Shown here in pieces: positions 48,609 through 57,450 of a stretch of 64,000 nucleotides of DNA; positions within the stretch are counted from its first letter, which is position 1; every line of letters starts with the position of its first letter. A model generated the notes under the pieces. The model searched no databases, was not told the origin of the DNA, and saw only the letters and a program-made list of their open reading frames with translations. This DNA is from Arthrobacter citreus. GTDB lineage: Bacteria > Actinomycetota > Actinomycetes > Actinomycetales > Micrococcaceae. The stretch is from positions 558,001 to 622,000 of the forward strand of contig NZ_VTFV01000002.1 in NCBI RefSeq assembly GCF_009192745.1. Reading direction: 5' to 3'. The position numbers and the translations under genes were made by a program.

Positions 48609-50138
48609 CTAGTGCTGTGAGCGGCGGCTGCGGGCCGAGATCAGCAGGGCCAGCGGGATGAGCAGCAGAGCCACCGGGATCAGGACCGCCAGGATGGCGG
48701 GGGAGGTGAGGATCTCACCCGGCGTCATGGCCGAGGTGCGTTCCATCATGGTGCCGGCGCCGGCGGAAATTTCACCGTTGCCGTCTGCGAGCGTGACGGT
48801 GCCGTCGGCCAGCTTGCCGTTGCCCTCTGCCAGGTCCGCCGCGCCGGACTTCAAGGTGGTGGTGCCTTCCTTGAGCGTCTTGGCGCCGTCGTCCAGCTTG
48901 ACCATGCCTTCATTCAGCGAGTCCGAACCGGAGACCAGGCGTCCCGTGCCGTCGGCCAGCTTCGCGTTGCCGTCAGAGAGGGAATAGGCGCCGACTTCGA
49001 GGGTGCCCAGGCCGCTGGTCAGGGTTCCTGCACCGTTGGCGAGCTTCGCGTTGCCTTCGGAGAGCGTGTAGGCGCCGCTTTCAAGCGTGACAAGTCCCTG
49101 GTTCAGGTTCTTTGCACCTGCGGAGAGGGTTCCGGCTCCGGCGTAAAGCTGCTCGACGCCGGCTGCGGCGGTGTTGGCACCGGCAGCGAGGGCGGGGGCC
49201 TTGGTGTTCAGATCCGACAAGCCCGCTGCGACGGCGGCAGACCCGTTCACAAGACCGGGGTTGGCAGCGGTTCCATCACCGCTCATTGCGTCGTCTACGC
49301 CGACGACCAACATCGGCAATCCGGCTATGGCGGTCAGCTGCGCGGCTACAGTCCGGAGCCACGTCTGTTCCCCGGGTGTCAGTGTCGGGTGACTAGCGAT
49401 GAAGTTCTCTGCCTGCGCTGAGGGCGTGTTAGAGGGATCTGGTGCAACCACTCCAGCCTTCCGCAGCTGATCGGCCACAGGGCCAAGTTGGGCGTCTACC
49501 TGTGCCAATCCTGCACTGATCCTGTTTGCCCCCGGAGCGAGCTGACCAATGCCGGCAACAGCAGCGTCGGCACCAGCGGCAAGTTCCTTCGAGCCGCCGA
49601 CCAGCGGCTGCATCTTCGTGTAGAGCTCATTCGCTCCGGCAGCCAGCTGCTCTGAACCTTCACGGGCAGTGGTAGCACCGGTGGCCAGCTTGTTGGCGCC
49701 CTCGGAAGCGGAGTATGCGCCGTTGGCCAGCGTAGAGGCTCCGGTGTAGGCATTCGTGGCACCCGTGGCGAGCTTGCTGGCACCCTCGGAAGCAGCGGCA
49801 GCGCCCTCGTTCAGGGTTCCGGCGCCTTCATTCAGCGACGTGGCGCCGGTCTTGGCCGTGCCGATGCCCTGGGCGAGGGTCTGGGCCCCGGTGTCCACCT
49901 TTTCACTGCCGGCGGCTACCTTATCTGCGCCCTCCTTGGCAGCAGCGGCGCCTTCCTTCAGGTCCCCTGCACCGGCGGATGCCCGCTCGGCCCCCTCGGA
50001 GAGCTGGGTGGCGCCGCTGGCTACCTGATTGGTGAAGAGGACAAAGAAGGCCAGCAACAAGACCAGGAACACGGCCAGAAGGCCGGTCAGAATGGTGTGC
50101 GGCCGGTTAGTGGACCGGCCGGACGTGGAACTCGTCAT
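48609..50138 (-). CDS. Membrane protein with xxxLxxG heptad repeats
   Basis: A 509-residue protein: N-terminal helix at about 15-37 (TILTGLLAVFLVLLLAFFVL), a long exported region built of X-X-X-Leu-X-X-Gly heptads (such as LAAGANELYTKM, LSEGNAKLANGAGTL, LAEGNGKLADGTVTL), interrupted at about residues 250-300 by a less regular stretch with Pro-Ser-Asn, and a C-terminal helix ending SARSRRSQH. This is the repeat pattern of YhgE/Pip-related proteins, but the usual C-terminal multi-helix permease domain is missing. AAGGGA precedes ATG 50138. Role unknown; possibly a periplasmic-type spacer linked to export. Confidence 0.8.
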   Translation of the reverse strand: MTSSTSGRSTNRPHTILTGLLAVFLVLLLAFFVLFTNQVASGATQLSEGAERASAGAGDLKEGAAAAKEGADKVAAGSEKVDTGAQTLAQGIGTAKTGATSLNEGAGTLNEGAAAASEGASKLATGATNAYTGASTLANGAYSASEGANKLATGATTAREGSEQLAAGANELYTKMQPLVGGSKELAAGADAAVAGIGQLAPGANRISAGLAQVDAQLGPVADQLRKAGVVAPDPSNTPSAQAENFIASHPTLTPGEQTWLRTVAAQLTAIAGLPMLVVGVDDAMSGDGTAANPGLVNGSAAVAAGLSDLNTKAPALAAGANTAAAGVEQLYAGAGTLSAGAKNLNQGLVTLESGAYTLSEGNAKLANGAGTLTSGLGTLEVGAYSLSDGNAKLADGTGRLVSGSDSLNEGMVKLDDGAKTLKEGTTTLKSGAADLAEGNGKLADGTVTLADGNGEISAGAGTMMERTSAMTPGEILTSPAILAVLIPVALLLIPLALLISARSRRSQH

Positions 50139-50510
50139 TGAATATCCCTTTTCTGGTTCAACTTCGGTCTTGAGACCGCTTGGACGGCGGGAGTACGCCT
50201 GTGGGCTCCGCCTTCGTGGTGCGCTGCGCAGCATTTCCCGCGTGTCATGGAGTGTCACGAACTGGGGTTACCGAGCAGTAGGAATGTGATGTCGGTTACA
50301 TCTAACTTACTGATTGGTAACAAAGCAAGGGTTTTTCAAAATTAGTTACCCGCCGGTAGGTTGCGGCAGGGTGCCGCATATGATCCGCCCCTTTACGGCG
50401 TGTCGATGCTCTGCAAACCCGATGATCGACAAGGCTGGGCCGCACAGGCCGGCGCCGCCCTGGCGGCACCGGCCGGCCAATGACTTTGCTGGGTGAGATT
50501 GGGAGAACAG
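50139..50510. other. Divergent intergenic region between the heptad-repeat gene and the oxalate/formate-type transporter
   Basis: No gene. An inverted repeat GTTAC (50295-50299) / GTAAC (50317-50321) and TTAC-N6-GTAA (50307-50320) may be an operator for the repeat protein. TATGAT (50379-50384) is a possible -10 box for the transporter. In its leader, GGCCGG-c-GCCGCC (50447-50459) pairs with GGCGGC-a-CCGGCC (50462-50474) around CT, just before the ribosome-binding site. A smaller hairpin is at 50362-50378. Confidence 0.45.
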
Positions 50511-51947
50511 ATGAGCTGGCTGGACCGCGACCGCATTATTGCCCCGCCCGGATTCAACCGGTGGCTCATCCCGCCGGCGGCACTCGCCGTTCATCTCTGC
50601 ATCGGACAGGCGTACGCGACGAGCGTCTACAAGACCGCCCTGGTGGAGTACTTCGACGCGAGCCTCACCCAGATCGGCGTGATCTTCTCCGTCGCCATCG
50701 TCATGCTTGGACTGTCAGCCGCGGTGATGGGCACCTGGGTGGACCGCAACGGTCCGCGCAAGGCCATGTTCGTCTCGGCACTGTTCTGGTCCGGCGGCTT
50801 TATGGTCGGCGCACTGGGAATCTTCACCGGACAGCTGTGGCTGGTCTACGTCGGCTACGGATTCCTGGGCGGCATTGGCCTGGGCATCGGCTACATCTCC
50901 CCGGTGTCCACGCTGATCAAGTGGTTCCCGGACCGTCCGGGCCTGGCCACCGGCATGGCCATCATGGGGTTCGGCGGCGGCGCCCTGATCGCCAGCCCGC
51001 TCTCCTCCGCGCTGCTGGCCTTCTATGACCCGGACTCCGGCAGCCCCGGCTGGGTGGCCAGCGGAGACGCCGTCGGCAAGCTCTTCCTAACCCTCGGCGT
51101 TGTCTACCTTGTCTATATGCTCTACGGGGCATGGACCATCCGGGTGCCTGCGGATGACTGGAAGCCCAAGGGGTTCGACCCGTCCACCGTCGCCAAGAAG
51201 CCCCTGGTTACCAACGCCAACGTATCGGCGTCGAACGCCATCAAGACCCGCCAGTTCTGGCTGGTCTGGATTGTCCTGTTCTGCAATGTGACCGCCGGAA
51301 TTGGCATCCTGGAACAGGCTGCACCGATGATCCAGGACTTCTTCCGCGAGCCGGACGGCGCTTCGATGGTTACGGCGGCCGTTGCCGGCGGATTCGTGGG
51401 CCTGCTCTCCATCGGCAACATGGGCGGGCGGTTTGTCTGGTCAGCCACCTCGGACGTGATTGGCCGCAAGCGTATCTACATGGTTTACCTTGGCGCCGGT
51501 GCCGCGTGCTACGTGCTCCTGGCCCTGTTCGGCTCCACCTCGACCATCCTGTACGTGCTGCTGGCCTTCATCATCCTTTCCTTCTACGGCGGGGGATTCG
51601 CCACCGTTCCTGCCTACCTGCGGGACCTCTTTGGCACGTTCCAGGTGGGCGCCATCCACGGACGCCTGCTGACCGCCTGGTCCGCCGCTGGAATCGCAGG
51701 GCCCCTGATCGTCAACTCATTCCTGGATGCCCAGGGCACTCCCGGCGAACTCACGGCCCAGGCCTACCAGCCGGCACTGCTGACCATGGTTGGGCTGCTG
51801 ATCGTGGGATTCATAGCGAACCTCCTCATCAAGCCGGTAGCACCCAAGTACCACGAACCCGCTAAGGACCAGGCTCCCCAAGCTGCCGAAGAAAGCCCGC
51901 TCCGAGACTCCACTACAAGCGAACCCCTTGAGGAAGGCACGCGATGA
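50511..51947 (+). CDS. OFA-type MFS transporter (oxalate/formate antiporter family)
   Basis: A 478-residue 12-helix transporter. CIGQAYATSVYKTALVEYF, GFLGGIGLGIGYISPVSTLI, WFPDRPGLATGMAIMGFGGG and NMGGRFVWSATSDVIGRKR are the OFA family pattern, which exchanges or imports small carboxylates. GGGAGAA precedes ATG 50511; an in-frame GTG 50493 is less likely. The stop overlaps a 33-codon membrane-protein gene (ATGA), a pairing known for this transporter type. Confidence 0.88.
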   Translation: MSWLDRDRIIAPPGFNRWLIPPAALAVHLCIGQAYATSVYKTALVEYFDASLTQIGVIFSVAIVMLGLSAAVMGTWVDRNGPRKAMFVSALFWSGGFMVGALGIFTGQLWLVYVGYGFLGGIGLGIGYISPVSTLIKWFPDRPGLATGMAIMGFGGGALIASPLSSALLAFYDPDSGSPGWVASGDAVGKLFLTLGVVYLVYMLYGAWTIRVPADDWKPKGFDPSTVAKKPLVTNANVSASNAIKTRQFWLVWIVLFCNVTAGIGILEQAAPMIQDFFREPDGASMVTAAVAGGFVGLLSIGNMGGRFVWSATSDVIGRKRIYMVYLGAGAACYVLLALFGSTSTILYVLLAFIILSFYGGGFATVPAYLRDLFGTFQVGAIHGRLLTAWSAAGIAGPLIVNSFLDAQGTPGELTAQAYQPALLTMVGLLIVGFIANLLIKPVAPKYHEPAKDQAPQAAEESPLRDSTTSEPLEEGTR

Positions 51948-52045
51948 GCGCCCTGAAACTGACCTTTAGCTGGCTGCTGGTTGGCATCCCCCTTGCCTAC
52001 GGCGTCTTCCAGACACTGACCAAGGCCGCGGCGCTCTTCGGATAG
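51944..52045 (+). CDS. MFS transporter small subunit, 33 residues
   Basis: ATG at 51944 overlaps the transporter stop as ATGA; TAG at 52043-52045. The product is a single hydrophobic helix (FSWLLVGIPLAYGVFQTL) with short basic ends (KTL- and TKAAALFG). Its size, position and sequence match the tiny membrane protein annotated as the small subunit accompanying OFA-type transporters. It may stabilise or gate the transporter. It is too short for usual gene finders. Confidence 0.8.
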   Translation: MSALKLTFSWLLVGIPLAYGVFQTLTKAAALFG

Positions 52046-52184
52046 GCATCTTCCCAAGCTGGCCGTCCAGCGGCCGTGCACGGCACCGCAGGGCTGTGTA
52101 ATCAGGGCAACGGTGCAAGGATTAAGGGGCTAATCCATCCACCCGTGCGGGCGGGATCTGCCGGTGCGGAGACAGGAGCATGCC

Positions 52185-53222
52185 ATGAAGGCCCTTCAAT
52201 ACCGCAGCATTGGCCAAGCCCCCGAAGTAGTTGAAATCGAAACGCCGGAGCCCGGGCCCGGGCAGGTGCGGCTCAAGGTCACAGCCGCCGGAGTGTGCCA
52301 CTCCGACGAATACATCATGTCCCTGGCTGAAGGTGAATACGTCTACGGGCTGCCGCTGACCCTGGGCCATGAAGGCGCCGGCGTCGTGGACAAGGTCGGC
52401 GAAGGAGTGAAATACATCGAAGAGGGCCAGTCGATGGCCGTCTACGGTCCGTGGGGCTGCGGGCTCTGCTATGAATGCTCCTCCGGACGGGAAAACTACT
52501 GCCGGAACGCCGGCAAATACGGTATTGCCCCTCCCGGGCTGGGCGCACCGGGTTCGATGGCCGAGTACCTGATCGTGGACAGCCCCCGGCACCTGGTGCC
52601 GCTGGGAGACCTTGATCCGGTGAAGAACGTTTCCCTGACAGACGCAGGCCTCACGCCGTACCACGGCATCAAAGGCTCCCTGGAGAAGCTGCACTCCGGC
52701 GCCACCGCAGTGGTAATCGGAGTGGGCGGGCTGGGCCACGTGGCCATCCAGATTCTGCGGGCACTCACCAGCGCCACAGTGGTTGCCCTGGATATCGACG
52801 AGGCGAAACTTAATCTGGCCAGCGACGTCGGGGCGCAGTACACCTTCCCGTCCGAGGCCGGCGCCGCATCCATGGTCAGCGACCTCACCAACGGCCTGGG
52901 CGTCGACGCCGTCTTCGACTTCGTGGCAAACCAGGCCACCCTGGACCTGGGCCAGGCAATGGTCCGCCACCAGGGCGACCATGTGCTCCTCGGTGCAGGC
53001 GCCGGAACCCTGAAGATGGGCCTGGTCTCCGGTGCGGCGTGGGACGTCTCCGTGCGTTCGCCCTACTGGGGTTCGCGCACAGAGCTGTTCGAAGTCCTGG
53101 ACCTCGCCCGGGGCGGGCACATCAACGTGCATACCGAGGTCTTTTCGCTCGACGATGCGCCCGCTGCCTACGAGAAGCTGAAGAACAACCAGCTGCTGGG
53201 CCGCGCGGTCATAGTCCCGTAA
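52185..53222 (+). CDS. Zinc-dependent alcohol dehydrogenase, NAD(P)-dependent
   Basis: A 345-residue medium-chain dehydrogenase. Catalytic zinc ligands Cys in AAGVCHSDEYIM and GHEGAGVVDKVG; structural zinc region CGLCYECSSGRENYC; cofactor motif VIGVGGLGHVAIQIL with Asp in VVALDIDEAKL, indicating NAD preference. Resembles bacterial aryl/alkyl alcohol dehydrogenases. AGGAG six bases before ATG 52185. Single gene; convergent with the SDR gene. Confidence 0.9.
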   Translation: MKALQYRSIGQAPEVVEIETPEPGPGQVRLKVTAAGVCHSDEYIMSLAEGEYVYGLPLTLGHEGAGVVDKVGEGVKYIEEGQSMAVYGPWGCGLCYECSSGRENYCRNAGKYGIAPPGLGAPGSMAEYLIVDSPRHLVPLGDLDPVKNVSLTDAGLTPYHGIKGSLEKLHSGATAVVIGVGGLGHVAIQILRALTSATVVALDIDEAKLNLASDVGAQYTFPSEAGAASMVSDLTNGLGVDAVFDFVANQATLDLGQAMVRHQGDHVLLGAGAGTLKMGLVSGAAWDVSVRSPYWGSRTELFEVLDLARGGHINVHTEVFSLDDAPAAYEKLKNNQLLGRAVIVP

Positions 53223-53245
53223 CTGCCGGCTGCGGAACCGGCGGC

Positions 53246-54028
53246 TTAGCCGCCGGCCAGCAGTCCGCCGTCGAGGGTCAGCACCTGACCGGTGACCCAC
53301 GCGGCGTCGTCGGAGGCCAGGAACGCCGCTCCTGCCGCGATGTCCTCCGGGGCGCCCAGCCGCCCGAGCGGATAGGCGGCCGCAGCCTTCTCCTCGCGCC
53401 CTTCATACAGGGCCTGGGAAAAGCGCGTCCTGACCACGGCAGGTGCCAGCGCATTGACGCGCACCGCCGGCGCCAGTTCGACGGCGAGGGACCGGGTGAG
53501 GTGCTCCAGCCCGGCCTTGCTGATCCCATAGAACGCGATGCCCCTGGCGGCGGTCCGCGCGCTCACCGAGGACATGTTGATCACCGATGCCCCGCCCTCC
53601 AGGAAACCCGCGGCCGGGTGGCGGCAGGCTGCCTGAACCCAGGCCAGGGCAGTGAGCAGATTCGTCTCAAGAATCTTCCGGGCGGCGTCCAGGTCCAGAT
53701 CCAGCAGCGGACCATAGACGGGGTTGGTCCCGGCGCAGTTCACCAGGACATCAAGGCCGCCCAGGCCGTCAGCGGCCGCGTCCAGCACCGACCGCTGGTG
53801 CAGCGGGTCCGAGGCGTTGCCGGAGACCGCCAGCACCGTTCCCGCCGGAAATCCTGCCGCTGCTTCCTGAAGTGCGGCCGGATCCCGGCCGGTGATCAGC
53901 ACCCGGGCCCCCTCATCCACAAAGCGGTGCGCTATGGCCAGCCCGATGCCGCGGCTGGAGGCAGTAATGACTGCCCTCCTGCCGGCGAGGCGCTGCCCGC
54001 CCGCGGCAGATACCGGAGTGGTGCCCAC
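53246..54028 (-). CDS. SDR family oxidoreductase paired with an acyl-CoA dehydrogenase
   Basis: A 260-residue SDR: ITASSRGIGLAIAHRFVDEG, NCAGTNPVYGPLLDLDL, catalytic FYGISKAGLEHLTRSLAVEL, and the same WVTGQVLTLDGGLLAGG ending as the SDR at 33516. AAGGGA about eight bases before the GTG start. The acyl-CoA dehydrogenase gene ends 29 bases upstream, so the two form an operon. Probably acts on the hydroxyacyl-CoA or ketoacyl-CoA of the same pathway. Confidence 0.86.
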   Translation of the reverse strand: MGTTPVSAAGGQRLAGRRAVITASSRGIGLAIAHRFVDEGARVLITGRDPAALQEAAAGFPAGTVLAVSGNASDPLHQRSVLDAAADGLGGLDVLVNCAGTNPVYGPLLDLDLDAARKILETNLLTALAWVQAACRHPAAGFLEGGASVINMSSVSARTAARGIAFYGISKAGLEHLTRSLAVELAPAVRVNALAPAVVRTRFSQALYEGREEKAAAAYPLGRLGAPEDIAAGAAFLASDDAAWVTGQVLTLDGGLLAGG

Positions 54029-54057
54029 TGGAGTTCCCTTCGCTTCAGCTGGGTCGC

Positions 54058-56037
54058 TCAGCGGTACTTGCGGTGCAGGTTCTCCTTAGGCTTGCCGTCG
54101 GAGGCCGTGGTCGAGATCCAGGGACCGGTTCCCTCCGACTGGTCCAGCACGCCTTCCTCCAGCCAGGTGTACCTGCCGTCCAGGACCTTCTTCGAAAGCC
54201 TGTGGTCCTCAGCGTCCGAGTTGCTCCACAGCTCGGTGAAGAGGGCATCCACCCGCACCCTCGACTGGGCGCAGAAAGCGTCTGCCAGCTCATACGCGCC
54301 GGCGCCTTCGGAGGCATCCCGGCGTCGGATGGTTTCTGCCTTCATGCAGGACGCGGACATGGCGAACAGCTCCGCACCGATGTCCACGATTCGGCCCAGG
54401 AAGGCCTGGTGGTGCTCCAGCCCGGCCTGCCAGCGGGCCATGCCGTAGAACGTGGAGCGTGCCAGCTTCCGGGAAGCGCGTTCGGCATAGCGCAGGTGCT
54501 TGGCCAGCGGCCCGAACTCTGCGTACGACGTCGGGACGTTGCCGTTTCCCACCGCCAGGGTGGGCAGCCACTTGCCGTAGAAGCCACTGGCCTTCGCGCC
54601 GGCCTTCACCTTGCTGGAAAGCGGGGCATCGGCCACGGCCAGGTCGCCGGCAGCCTTCAAATGTGAGTCCACGGCCTCGCGGGCGATGAGCAGGTGCATG
54701 ATTTCAGTGGATCCCTCGAAGACCCGGTTGATCCGCAGGTCCCGCAGCTGCTGCTCGGCGGCGACTGCCCGCTCTCCGCGGGCAGCCAGTGAAGCGGCTG
54801 TTTCGAATCCGCGCCCGCCGCGCACCTGCACCAGTTCATCGGCAATGTTGTACGCCATTTCGCTCGCCCACAGCTTGGCCAGCGCCGCCTCGATCCGGAT
54901 GTCCTTGGTGCCGGCGTCGGCCATTTCGGCGGAAAGCTCAAAGACCGACTCCAGGGCAAAGGTGGTGGCGGCAATGAAAGCCAGTTTCTTTCCCACAGCC
55001 TCATGCCGGCCGATCGGGCGGCCCCACTGCTCCCGGGCATTGGACCAGCCGCGGGCAATCTTCAGCGACCATTTTCCACCCGCGGCGCACATGGCCGGAA
55101 TGGAAAGCCGCCCGGTGTTCAGGGTGGTCAGGGCGATCTTCAGCCCCTGGCCTTCCCTGCCCACCCGGTTGGCAGCCGGAACCCTGACACCCTGCAGCCG
55201 GGTCACGCCGTTTTCGATCCCGCGCAGGCCCATGAAATTGTTGCGGTTCTCGACGCTGATTCCAGGGGAGTCCATTTCCACGATGAAGGCGCTGATCCCG
55301 CCCTTTTGCCCGTCGTGCGGGGGGACGGCGGCCATCACCACCACCAGTTCGGCGATCACGCCGTTGGTGGTCCACAGCTTCACGCCGTCCAGTACGTATT
55401 CGCTGCCGTCTTCGGAGGGGACGGCCGTGGTGCGCATGCGGGCCGGGTCGGAGCCGACGTCGGGCTCGGTGAGCAGGAACGCGGTGATCGCCCCGGCGGC
55501 GCAGCGCGGCAGGTACTCGCGGCGCTGTTCCTCGCTGCCGAAGACCTTCACGGGTTCGGGAACCCCGATTGAAAGGTCCGCCGAGACGAGCGCGCCGAGG
55601 CTGGGATGGACCGTGCCCAGGATCATCAGGGCCCGGCCGTAGTAGAGCAGGGACAGCCCCAGTCCGCCGTACTCCTGCGGAATCTTCAGGCCGAAGACTC
55701 CCAGCTCGGCCAAGCCTGCCAGATACTCGTCTGGAATCACCCCGGTGCGCTCGATCAGCTGGCCGTCCATGGTGGCGCAGTACTCCGTCAGGTCCGCGAG
55801 GAACTTCTCCGAACGGGCCGTCTCGGCGGGTGCCGGCGCCGGATGCGGGCGGATGAGGGAGAGATTGAAGTCGCCCAGGTAGATTCCCTTGGCGAAGCTG
55901 GGCCGCTGCTCGTCGGTGATGCGGGACGCCTCTGCGACATCGCGAGCGTCTTTTTCGCTGACCTTGCGTTCCCTGAGCCGGCGGACCGAATCGTCCTCGC
56001 CGGTATTTTGGGCATCCTGCAGATTAGTGGAACTCAT
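54058..56037 (-). CDS. Acyl-CoA dehydrogenase, ACAD9/VLCAD-like
   Basis: A 659-residue long-form dehydrogenase. LKIPQEYGGLGLSLLYYGRA, FLLTEPDVGSDPARMRT, LWTTNGVIAELVVV, NFMGLRGIENGVTRLQGVRV, QVRGGRGFETAASLAARGER and RINRVFEGSTEIMHLLIARE are all in order; the catalytic Glu is in VFEGSTEI. About 200 C-terminal residues form the extra helical domain of long-chain enzymes. AGGGG eight bases before ATG 56037; the open frame that continues upstream lies across the opposite gene and is rejected. Likely beta-oxidation of long or branched acids. Confidence 0.93.
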   Translation of the reverse strand: MSSTNLQDAQNTGEDDSVRRLRERKVSEKDARDVAEASRITDEQRPSFAKGIYLGDFNLSLIRPHPAPAPAETARSEKFLADLTEYCATMDGQLIERTGVIPDEYLAGLAELGVFGLKIPQEYGGLGLSLLYYGRALMILGTVHPSLGALVSADLSIGVPEPVKVFGSEEQRREYLPRCAAGAITAFLLTEPDVGSDPARMRTTAVPSEDGSEYVLDGVKLWTTNGVIAELVVVMAAVPPHDGQKGGISAFIVEMDSPGISVENRNNFMGLRGIENGVTRLQGVRVPAANRVGREGQGLKIALTTLNTGRLSIPAMCAAGGKWSLKIARGWSNAREQWGRPIGRHEAVGKKLAFIAATTFALESVFELSAEMADAGTKDIRIEAALAKLWASEMAYNIADELVQVRGGRGFETAASLAARGERAVAAEQQLRDLRINRVFEGSTEIMHLLIAREAVDSHLKAAGDLAVADAPLSSKVKAGAKASGFYGKWLPTLAVGNGNVPTSYAEFGPLAKHLRYAERASRKLARSTFYGMARWQAGLEHHQAFLGRIVDIGAELFAMSASCMKAETIRRRDASEGAGAYELADAFCAQSRVRVDALFTELWSNSDAEDHRLSKKVLDGRYTWLEEGVLDQSEGTGPWISTTASDGKPKENLHRKYR

Positions 56038-56210
56038 GTGTTTTCCCCTAGTTCTGAACTGATCAGGGCCGCTCCCCAGGCAGCCTGCGCTGGCTGTGCC
56101 AGCCATGCTACGCGTTCCTACTTGCCGGTAAAGGGGTAGCCGGATAACCGGTACCGGCCAGTAGCCAATCCCGCTCTTCGCCGCCGGGCCAGCCACGCGG
56201 CGCGGCCATG

Positions 56211-56223
56211 TAGGGTACCGGGC
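56211..56223 (+). promoter_or_regulatory. -10 box TAGGGT of a leaderless gene
   Basis: TAGGGT at 56211-56216 followed by seven bases and ATG 56224; identical in sequence and spacing to the box at 3977. Confidence 0.55.
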
Positions 56224-56859
56224 ATGGCATGGATGGAAACCGAACGCGAGGCAATGGTCCGCACGCTGCACGCCGCGGACCCCCAGGCGCCGACGCTCTG
56301 CGAAGGCTGGAACGTGAGCCGGCTGCTGGCTCACCTGATAGTGCGCGAGGAGCGGCCGTGGAGGATGGCCGGTGATACGGTCCGGCGAGACAAACCGGGG
56401 CAGGAACACAGCCTGGACCCGCTGGCAGCCCAGACGGGGACGGAGACGGGCTACCGGGAACTGGTCGACAGGTTCGCCGCGGGTGCACGGGGTTTCTCGC
56501 CGGTGCGGTGGGGAGGCGACGCCGTCAACCTCCTGGAGTTCTTTGTGCACCACGAAGATATCCGCCGGGGAACCGGCGAGGCGGAACCCCGTGAGATGCC
56601 CGAGGGGGAGCTGCTCGAACTGCGCCGCCGTCTGCCCCTGATGGCACGCATGGGGTACCTGCGCAGCCCCGTCGGCGTAGTGCTGCAGCTGCCCGGTGGT
56701 GAGCAGGCAAGGGTGCGGCGGGGCGATCCCGCGGTAACCATCACCGGGCCCGTGACTGAGCTGGCACTGCATGCGATGGGGCGGCGTTCGGCCGCACAGG
56801 TGGAGATTTCGGGCGCGCCCGGGTGCGTTGAGCAATTCAGGAGCTTTGCCGGGGCCTGA
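56224..56859 (+). CDS. TIGR03085 family metal-binding protein (mycothiol-dependent maleylpyruvate isomerase-like)
   Basis: A 211-residue protein with the DinB-like four-helix domain. MAWMETEREAMVRTLHAADP, LCEGWNVSRLLAHLIVREER and VNLLEFFVHHEDIRRG carry the conserved His and Asp/Glu metal ligands of TIGR03085. The family is related to mycothiol-dependent isomerases and actinobacteria make mycothiol, but the reaction is unknown. Leaderless start. Confidence 0.85.
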   Translation: MAWMETEREAMVRTLHAADPQAPTLCEGWNVSRLLAHLIVREERPWRMAGDTVRRDKPGQEHSLDPLAAQTGTETGYRELVDRFAAGARGFSPVRWGGDAVNLLEFFVHHEDIRRGTGEAEPREMPEGELLELRRRLPLMARMGYLRSPVGVVLQLPGGEQARVRRGDPAVTITGPVTELALHAMGRRSAAQVEISGAPGCVEQFRSFAGA

Positions 56860-56961
56860 GAGCACCCGAGCTTGACACACACCCCCCGCCTGCGGTTTGG
56901 ATAGTAAGTACACTGAGGAAATTGGAACACCAGGCACAGCTATCTCAGGGGGAACCAAGGT

Positions 56962-57405
56962 ATGCAGAACGAGGGGGATTGGGAAGCGGTCCGGCTGCTG
57001 TCAACGGCAGCCCGGATGCTGCGCCGGGAGATGGATAACCGGCTGCGGGCTATGGGGTTGACCCAGGAACGGGTCACGGCCCTTAAGGTGCTGCGGGATT
57101 TTGGACCGATGCGCCGGGCAGAACTCGCCCGCCGTCTCAGGGTGACAGCGCAGACGCTGGGAACAACCCTGGTGAGCATGCGCTCGCAGGGGCTCGTCTA
57201 TGAAGTGGGAGACGGCGCAGAGGCACCTAAACGTGCAGTGCATATTTCCGAGTACGGCCGCGAAGCGCTGGGACAGGCAATCCGCCTGGAAGACCAGAGC
57301 CTTACGGCTGAACTCCGGCCGGCGCTGCGCCAGGAGCTCATCTCGCTCATTTCCGAATTGGAGGGCCATCGCCAGTACGGCGCCGCCGGGTCCGCCGGTG
57401 CCTAG
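56962..57405 (+). CDS. MarR family transcriptional regulator
   Basis: A 147-residue winged-helix protein: EMDNRLRAMGLTQERVTALK, GPMRRAELARRLRVTAQTLG, the wing SQGLVYEVGDGAEAPKRAVH. AGGGGGAACCAAGG precedes ATG 56962. TTGACA at 56872 and the short inverted repeat AGTA-agt-ACACT near 56903 may be promoter and operator. Possibly controls itself and the following ferredoxin-reductase pair, whose start is 45 bases downstream. Confidence 0.83.
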   Translation: MQNEGDWEAVRLLSTAARMLRREMDNRLRAMGLTQERVTALKVLRDFGPMRRAELARRLRVTAQTLGTTLVSMRSQGLVYEVGDGAEAPKRAVHISEYGREALGQAIRLEDQSLTAELRPALRQELISLISELEGHRQYGAAGSAGA

Positions 57406-57437
57406 CCGCCGGCTCAGTCACGGCGCCCGGCCCACGG

Positions 57438-57450
57438 TAACGTGGATGCC
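57438..57450 (+). promoter_or_regulatory. -10 box TAACGT before the ferredoxin gene
   Basis: TAACGT 57438-57443 with seven bases before ATG 57451. It lies just downstream of the MarR stop and gives the ferredoxin-reductase pair a possible own leaderless start. Confidence 0.5.

Noticed and set aside
56038-56958. N-terminal extension of the long acyl-CoA dehydrogenase frame
   Set aside because: It crosses the oppositely oriented TIGR03085 gene; ATG 56037 has a good ribosome-binding site and begins the family-like sequence.
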